From Pseudocercospora fijiensis CIRAD86 (Eukaryota > Ascomycota > Dothideomycetes > Mycosphaerellales > Mycosphaerellaceae): DNA of 64,000 nucleotides. The notes below the pieces were generated by a model. It ran no database searches and was not told where the DNA came from. It saw nothing but the letters and a program-made list of their open reading frames with translations. Positions within the stretch are counted from its first letter, which is position 1. Every line of letters begins with the position of its first letter. Both the position numbers and the translations under genes were made by a program. The stretch lies in assembly GCF_000340215.1 (NCBI RefSeq), contig NW_006921535.1, positions 5,449,528 to 5,513,527 of the forward strand, read 5' to 3'. Of the stretch, positions 57,101 through 64,000 are shown one piece after another.

Positions 57101-60100
57101 GGTAGATTTTATAGTACTACCGAGATTCTATAGCTATCGTCGGCTACTTCGGCGTCCCTACGTACTTTATTACGTTTACGGCTAACCCTAACTAGCCGGA
57201 GATTACGCGTTATTTGTTCGACTATTAGGACGTAATAGACTGCCTAGATATTACGATAAGGGTCTTTATTTAGAAAGCTAGGGAGTTTCTATACGAGGTC
57301 TGCTATAGGAACGTATTTAGTCGCTATATTACGAGATGCTAGACAGTCGAATACTAGAAGCGTAGCCTCCCCTACCTTTACCTCTTACTATAGATCGCGC
57401 CCGATTAAGCGCTAGATACTATATCTAAGATCGATAACTTTATCCGCGCTAAGCTTCCGAGCCTAGCCGAGGACCCGGATAGTAGCGTAACGAACTTAGT
57501 TAAGGAACATATATATTATAGACCTTATAGCGCGGGCTTTCTATACGTCCTATATATATAGTTACCTCGACACTCCGAAGGGACGTATTCTAAGGGATTC
57601 CCTATAGAGTTCTCGGACGAGATAGTAGTAACTAATATCGCGTTTCCGAAATATCGTAGACGCCGTAATAGGAGGATATAGAATAAGAGGAGGAATCGCG
57701 CGTTCCTCTTCGATAATCGTTATATCGTACTATATAATCTATACCTACTAAAGCGGTTTAACGCCTATATTAACGTCGAGTAGGTCTGCTTATTACGGGC
57801 GATTAAATATATTAATAAGTACGTCTATAAGGGCGCCGACTGTACGACTACCCGCCTCGAGATTCCCGGCAACGAGATCGCTAACTACGTTAATATACGA
57901 TATATTAGTTCTACGATAGCGATATATAATATCTTAGGAGGCAAGCGCTATAAAGAATAGCCCGCGGTTATTCGACTAGACGTCTACCTACCGCGCCCTA
58001 GGGGTAATATTATATTTAACTATAACGCGACAATAGTAGACCTACGCGGCGATAGACGATAACGTACTACGCTCGTCGCGTAGTTTCGGTATAACGCGTT
58101 GCTACTAGATAACGACGTGTCTTACCGGCGCTTAACGTATCTTAAGTTTCTAAAATACTATACGCTATATAATAAAGCGTAGAAGAAACGTTCTAGGCGC
58201 GTAGTATACTCGATCGCGCGTCTTAACCCGCCTCTATATCCTAAAGGCGAGATGCTATACTTAATTAAATTGCTCTATATCGTTCGGGGTACTAAATGTT
58301 TCCGCGACTTAAGGATATATAGCGGCACTATATATAAGAGCTTTCGAGCGGCGGCGATTGTATCCGGTCTTATAAGATCGGAAGATAAATAGCTAGATAC
58401 ATTCCGGGAGGCCGAGAAGATATATACCTCCCGATAATTGCGTTTTATATTCGTGCTACTTATCCTAACGGATACGATATCCGGAGCCGACTCTACGCGA
58501 TAGTAGAGTCTTCTATAGAGGGACATATATAAAGATCTATATATCGAACTACGGCGCGGAGGCTACGTAGGAAGGTATAAGGAGATAAATGCTACTACTA
58601 AAAGTTATAGTAAGTAGTAGCTATATACCGAATTAGTTACTAATAGATATAAGGTATCGGGCTATAGACTACCGAGTCCCGATCCTACGTAGGCGAAAAT
58701 GCGTAGTAGTAACGACGCTATCGCTTAAGAAGAAGCGTTAGTCGATATAGGAAACGAAGACGGGAACAAACTCTACGTTTAAAAAAACGCCTACCTTCTT
58801 AATAACAGTTAAAGGCGAGCCTTTACCGATATTACGAACGATATCGACTAGAATCTATTAATAGCGCACTTTTTTATCTAAGGTCTAGGAGGCTACGGGA
58901 AGACGTTCCTATACCGTATACTCGTAGCGACCTATAGAGTACGTAGCCTTATCGTATTATATATCGCGTCTTTAGGTATCGCCGTATAGCTGCTTCCTAG
59001 TAGTCGTATAGCGCACTCCCGATTTAAACTTCCTTTAAGTAATACCGGGCGGTAGGACTATCCTATTATATAAGACATAATAGACGCTAAGCTAATCCGA
59101 AAGACTTATCTAGTTATTTAGGACGAAGCCGCGATATAGAATAGTCGCGATATTATAGCTATATATCGACTCTTTTATAAGTTACGATTAGGTAGTAACG
59201 GCTAGGGTAACGAACTATTCTTCGTAGGAGTCCCTATCGTATTCGGCGGCGACTAGGTATAGACTCTTCTAGTGCTTCCCGAGTATAAGAAGTCTTCGAA
59301 GGAAGTAGACGTAATAGCGATTATATTTAAAGCCTTCCTAATCCAGAATAAGATTAAGGTGCTCTATCTCTAGCAAAATATACGGCTCGTAGATAGCAAT
59401 CTATAGAACGTCGACTTCTATCGCTAAACCCTCTATATTATATACGACGACGTATTCGATCGATTTATTAAGCTACTAATATACGTCGGAAGAGTCTAGG
59501 ACCTTAGCGAGCTTATCGATTTCGTCTTTCTAAGATAGGGTATTATTAAGGCTAAGTACGACCTAGTATTCTATCGTTCTCGAGCTATCCTTTATATAAC
59601 GAACGATACCGCCTACGAGATTAACGAACGTATCGTAGACGACCTACTATACGGTATAATTCGCGAATATCGCTACGAGGATAAGATAGAGAAGTTGCCT
59701 AGCGATAAAGACTAGCCTCCGGAAATCTTAAGCCTTTTAAAATCTATCTAGAATACCGAGCTCTAGATTCCTTACCTATAGATCCGGATAGGTATACTAA
59801 TAATAATTATACGAAACATCTATAAGACGGTAGGACTCGTAAACGGAACGCGGGTTATCGTCGTAAAAACACTCTAGTTCGGGGTTAAAGTTTGGAAACT
59901 ACTAGACGACGATAATTAGGAAGTATACTAGATACCGCGAATCTAGATACATTCGAACAAAGGCCTACCGTTTACCCTTAAGCGATATTAACTTCCGCTT
60001 CGACCTTGTTTCGTAATAACGATAAACAAATCTTAGGGTTAATCCCTAGTATATATCGGTATCGACCTTCGATAGCCCGTATTTAGCTACGGCTAACTCT

Positions 60101-61176
60101 TTATAGCATTCTTATATATTACGGACGTATATAACCTCCGCGTACTTATTAACGGAAAGTATGCTTTTATATAGGGCAGCGACTCCCTAAATAAGGTATT
60201 TCGCTTAGCTCTATTATATCTACCTAAGCGTCTCTACGGCTTTATTTTTAAGGATAGAAATCTATTTATAGGTATAACCTCTAACGTCCTATTACGCGGA
60301 GCGATATACGCTATACCTACTAGCTATACCGGACTAGCGTAGCAACCGCGACGCCTATAGGGTACTCTTAACTATATACCTCGAGCGTATATTCCCGAAA
60401 TCGCTAAACCGCCTACTAGTTCTACTCGAGACGCTATAGAACCTAAAGACGAGCCTAACTAGTATACTCGAAACTTTACGGGTCTAGACCGCGAAGCAGG
60501 TAGCGATAGTAGCCTTCCGCGTAGGGTAGAAAGGGGTCCTAGGGCATTCGTACTAGGTAACGACGAAGATAGGACGTTAGTAGATACTAGAGTCGGACGA
60601 TAGCTAAGCCGGCGAGAAACTACGCTAACTATAGTACTAGCGAAAACTTCGCGCCGACCGTTATTCGTAGAACTTCCTAGATACTAACTAGACGACTCCT
60701 TAGTCTACCTCTAGAACTTAGCCCTAGGTCCTAGTAACGCCTAATAGATAATACAAGTTACGGCTAAAATAATATCTTCGAAGGAGATTGCGTAGGCAGA
60801 TCTAACTAAGACCTTATCGATACTATCTACGCTAGTACCTATACCGGTACCTTGTTCCGTATCTACGGCGCGTATAATCTAATAGATTTCTAAGGATACT
60901 ACGCCTATTCTAGGTCCTTCGTTCTCTAGGAACCGACTATCCGGACAACCCGTATTCCTCTCGAAGCCTATATCCCGTACTTAAGACTCTACTCCGACCT
61001 CGATAGTATACGCTCTAACGCTATCTCGTACTCTAAGGCTAGGCGACGTTACTAAGGGAAAGGCTCCGGTTATCGGATATAAACAAGAAGCTAAGATCCT
61101 TAGTATGCTTTAAGACGCAGATCTCGACTTCGATATAGAAGACTTTTAGGCTACGATTAGTAGTTATTCTCTATAA
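54190..61176 (+). pseudogene. Helitron Rep-helicase (RepHel), copy B2
   Basis: 2328 codons plus stop, exactly as in B1 (6987 nt). The start ATG is ATA (54190-54192). HUH histidines are Tyr here too (TAC at 57373-57375 and 57379-57381, context LPYLYLLL). The tyrosine motif KYINKY survives. Walker A reads GLGGYGKT, so the Gly lost in B1 is kept. Helicase motifs VI-DEAA and VFGGD follow as in B1. Equal length with many substitutions shows decay by point mutation only. TATA box at 54124-54131. Confidence 0.92.
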
Positions 61177-61398
61177 TATATATATATAAAACTTCTCTAT
61201 CTATAGTAGTATTTTTTTCTCTTTAGGTATAGAGGTTAGCTACCTAAATACGGTTAGCGTATTACTACTTCTCCGAAGCACTAAGAATCTTGTTATTTAG
61301 CCGCTTATCCCCTATCTATATAAGCTAAGTTCCCGGTAGTTCTCTTAGTTATCCTCCTTTCTCTTCGGGTTCTCTACTATACTCCTAGCGCTAATATA
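61177..61398 (+). promoter_or_regulatory. Promoter region of the second Helitron ORF (B2)
   Basis: TATATAAG at 61317-61324, 75 nt before the ORF start, as in B1. Confidence 0.5.
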
Positions 61399-62406
61399 AT
61401 ATCGAGCCTTAATATCGTACCTAAAGTAGGAAAGGACTACGCGTAACAGTTCGTATAAGTAGTAGTAGAAGTATATTAAAAAGGTGAAATTCAAGAAACT
61501 AGAACTACGGACTACGCGCTAGTAAAGAAAATTATAAGCGGTAAAGGGCGAGATCTAGTATTTCGAGAGGGCTATATACGTATACTAGGAGAAGGCGTAA
61601 CGTAGAAGGGTACTAATAAGAGAGCGAGGCGAGCGGCGCTAGTCTATATTCTCGGTATAGACGCTAGAAGTTGCGCTATACTAAACTATCCCTTTCCTTC
61701 GAAATATAGAACTTACAAATCTAACCGTAGTTATTTCGAAGGGTGCCGTTATTCCTATAACCTAGCGCTAAAGCTACTATATAGTAATTACGCTTATAGA
61801 GGAGATCCTAGGAGCTATACTAGCTATATAAACTATAACTAGAAGAGAGTAGTATTACTAGAATTCGAAGATAGCGGGCGGGCTTCGAAATCGAATACTC
61901 GACCTTTATCTACGGAGTACGAATAGGAAGAGGGCACCCTAGAATATTAAGAGACTATCTCCGCTAAGGATACTAGCTACTAGTAGGAATATAGCTTTAC
62001 CCCGGACGTATCTTAGAAAGCGGAAGAACTTAGGCGAAGTATAAGCAAAGTATAGCTCTAGCAACTCTTCGAGTTTCTAGTAGAATTGTTATATAGTAAT
62101 TCTCCTACGTTTCCGACGTAGTATATTCGAGATATATATTACAAGAGTATTAGCGAGATTGCAAGCGGTTATATACGGAAAACAGGTAATAAGCGAGCTC
62201 GTATAGGAGTCGTCGCGGTAGTAGAGCAGACTTAACTAGATTAGGTATATATTTTAAACCGACTACGATACGAATAGTAATAACGGCAGTAACGTACTAA
62301 GAAACGCGAGATTAAACATTACTAGCTTCGCCGACCGATATTATAGGCCTAGTATATATCTATTATATAGGCAGACGAGATAAAAATAGAAAGGAGAAGA
62401 TTATAA
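61399..62406 (+). pseudogene. Second Helitron ORF (335 codons), unknown function, copy B2
   Basis: Same frame and length as 15521-16528. The start codon reads ATA (61399-61401); the stop TAA is at 62404-62406. The Cys/aromatic middle is largely kept (NYPFPSKYRTYK, Cys now Tyr at one position). The Glu/Gln-rich C-terminal third has many TAG codons. Conserved length in both copies supports a real accessory protein; family not recognised. Confidence 0.65.
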
Positions 62407-62555
62407 GTTACTTTATAGATTTTATTTTTTATAGAGGGCTAACTAACCTCCGTAGAGTATATATATCGGTCCGCGCCCTATAGCGTAGATAGTATATCTT
62501 ATCTTATTTCCTATCGCGTTTTCTAACTTTTAACTTCTTAATTAGTATACTATTC

Positions 62556-62997
62556 TTAGATTATCGCGTTCTTACGAGTAGCGGCGATATAGATTCCTAT
62601 AGTAAATCGATTGCTAGGTCCTATCTAAAAGAAGGGGAAGCTAGCGCCGAAGTCGTAAGTAAAGTCCGAGCCTAGAAGGGTAGCGTATAACTAGGTATTA
62701 ATAGTAGAGGTGCCTAGCGACTACTAGTACTTAATCGTCTTAGCGCCCTCTTAGAGGACAATAGTATAGTTAAAGGTAAGATAGCGTACTACGCTACTAA
62801 CGAAATATATAAAGACTTCGCCTACGACGAGCTTTAAGAGTTAATATATCTAGTAATATATATTTATAAACGAGACTTACTAGAGTCGCGACCCTCTTAG
62901 AGCTAGTCTTCTTAACTAGAACTCGCTTTATAGAGTAAGGGGGAGACTCGTTAAAGGACGTACTAGCGAGATCGATAACCTTCTTACCTTTAAATAC
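62556..62997 (-). pseudogene. Small Helitron minus-strand gene with probable intron, copy B2
   Basis: Counterpart of 16678-17119 with identical spacing (stop 62556-62558). The GTAAGT donor is retained; the TACTAAC branch site is now TATTAAC, a RIP-type change. Exon 2 again reads to TAA with RIP stops only. No ATG is visible at the left-hand end of the readable frame, so the N terminus is undefined. Confidence 0.42.
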
Positions 62998-63139
62998 TTA
63001 AGCGACTAATACTATTAGCGACGCGGTTATAAAGGTTTAGCGATAATATTAAACTTACCGGTAGCGCTCGAGATCTTACTAAGAGTATCTATACTTACTA
63101 GTATAGCGGGTAGATATAGTTACTAGCTTAGGGAAGGTA

Positions 63140-63216
63140 GAGGGAGTAGTAATAAGTCGTAGAGATAGTAGTAGTAGTAGAAGTAGTAGTAGTAGAAGTA
63201 GTAGTAAGTAGAAGAA
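63140..63216. repeat. TAG/AAG trinucleotide microsatellite (expanded)
   Basis: Longer than the 17258-17311 counterpart, with extra tag runs and an added gtcgtagagata segment. Confidence 0.7.
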
Positions 63217-63409
63217 GTTATTATTAGAAAGGCGCGCGATTTAAAAAGTGCGATTTATAACGATTTCCGCCTTATTATCTAGCGCGGTACGGCAATAGCC
63301 GCTATAGAATCTTCTAGAATCTAGTTTACCCTACCCCGCTCGTCGCCTTAGCCTTTACTTATAGCTCTTCGCCCTTTACTTATAGCTCTTCGAGCTACAT
63401 AAACACTAG
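63215..63409 (+). other. Helitron 3' terminal region, hairpin and CTAG end (B2)
   Basis: 195 bp equal to the other two ends. Hairpin 63381-63399 (TATAGCTC-TTC-GAGCTACA, one mismatch), CTAG 63406-63409, then host T at 63410. Confidence 0.9.
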
Positions 63410-63410
63410 T

Positions 63411-64000
63411 CTGAAGATGGAAGGTCGGCAGCAAGATAGAGTTTCGAGTGATTAGTTAGAGTTTTGCCTTAGGACTTCTATCGACTTCCAACCTTCTTCA
63501 CTTCTTCTTCTTCTTCTGTTCTTCTAAGGATAAAACTCCTCGTCCGACATTTATTTGGGGCTTTGGCAATGGAGTGTGGACAAAATGCTTTCATTGCTGC
63601 TTCTACGATACGCAACTCGCATTTGACATTGGAGAATATCACCATAGCGTCCCCTGCTCAGCTGGCTTGTGGCGCAAGGCATCATGCAGCTGCACCAATG
63701 AGGGCCTTTCCAGTGAAAGGCGGGAAGTGCAGATGAGGGCGCCAATTTGCGGCTGAGAATGCCCGGCTTGGGCGTCAGGTGTCTGACGAAAGTCACGAAA
63801 ACCCGGATGGTTAAAGGCGGGAGCTGTCCACACCGTGATTCGCAGAGCCTTGCTGTTCAACATCACTTTCTCATCCATATCTACGACCCATGCCGCCCGA
63901 TCTGGCACTCGCGGAGGCAGCAAGCATGGCGGACGATCTTAACCCTCCACGAGTGTCGTATCACGGCAATGTAGCCAGAGGTCAAGCAAGAGTCCTTTAT
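63411..64000. other. Flanking host DNA, not RIP-mutated, no convincing gene
   Basis: CpA and TpG reappear at normal frequency (caatgg, tcattgctgc, catgcagctgca). Short overlapping frames on both strands between 63551 and 63974 are all under 100 codons, lie on top of each other and show no motif; I reject them as genes. A CT-rich tract (cttcttcttcttcttctg) is at about 63500-63520. Could be the edge of a gene outside the window. Confidence 0.6.

Larger units (their letters stand above)
34491..63409 (+). mobile_element. Autonomous Helitron B2, interrupted by gypsy copy 3
   Basis: Begins TCTAAAATATAAC, directly after the CTAG of N, and ends at CTAG 63406-63409 before a host T (63410). Without gypsy copy 3 it is about 16.6 kb. 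It contains a 5' terminal unit, a 4-kb cargo region, tRNA-like sequences, a 129-bp tandem repeat, the divergent minus-strand ORF, Rep-helicase, second ORF, small minus-strand gene and 3' hairpin. The 5' boundary is inferred from identity of the 34491 sequence with the start of N. Confidence 0.75.

Noticed and set aside
58275..58526. 83-codon minus-strand ORF
   Set aside because: Antisense shadow of the B2 Rep-helicase.
63551..63974. Four overlapping ORFs of 60-94 codons in the unique flank
   Set aside because: They overlap on both strands, lack motifs, and are at chance length for GC-rich DNA without RIP stops.

Overview
The window is a block of dead transposable elements from a filamentous ascomycete (Pezizomycotina-like). 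From position 1 to about 63410 almost every CpA/TpG has become TpA while CpG stays common. This is the signature of repeat-induced point mutation (RIP), so every gene here is riddled with TAG/TAA stops at former CAG, CAA and TGG codons. Composition returns to normal at 63411, one base after the end of the last element. I call all coding regions pseudogenes and traced them by reading through RIP-type stops. Frames were checked by arithmetic: start-to-stop distances are multiples of three and agree between copies.

Layer 1 is a head-to-tail Helitron array on the + strand. Helitron B1 (5' end outside the window) ends at 17503. A gene-less Helitron N runs 17504-34490. Helitron B2 runs 34491-63409. 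Each 3' end has the same hairpin (TATAGCTC-TTC-GAGCTATA) and then CTAG. Each next element starts directly with TC (TCTATAATATAAC / TCTAAAATATAAC), with no host base between. The autonomous copies carry a 2328-codon Rep-helicase, a 335-codon second ORF, a small minus-strand gene with a probable intron, and a long divergent minus-strand ORF of unknown function. B2 also has a 5' cargo region with degraded ORF traces, two tRNA-like sequences and a 129-bp tandem repeat. N consists of expanded 5' terminal repeats, a minisatellite and the 195-bp 3' end.

Layer 2 is three minus-strand copies of one 12.2-12.4 kb Ty3/gypsy LTR retrotransposon inserted into the Helitrons: 1-5736 (partial, in B1), 19417-31607 (in the minisatellite of N) and 40887-53238 (in B2). 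They have 280-bp LTRs, 4-bp target duplications and a polypurine tract. Each encodes gag-protease (1033-1042 codons), pol (1248 codons) and a third, unrecognised ORF of 935-936 codons behind its own promoter-like leader. Gag-pro and pol overlap as TAATG, inside a ~26-37 bp palindrome (core TACCCC-GGGGTA). That palindrome recurs at every module border of the element, five times per full copy. It is the most unusual feature I found.

The last 590 bp (63411-64000) are unmutated host-like DNA without a convincing gene.
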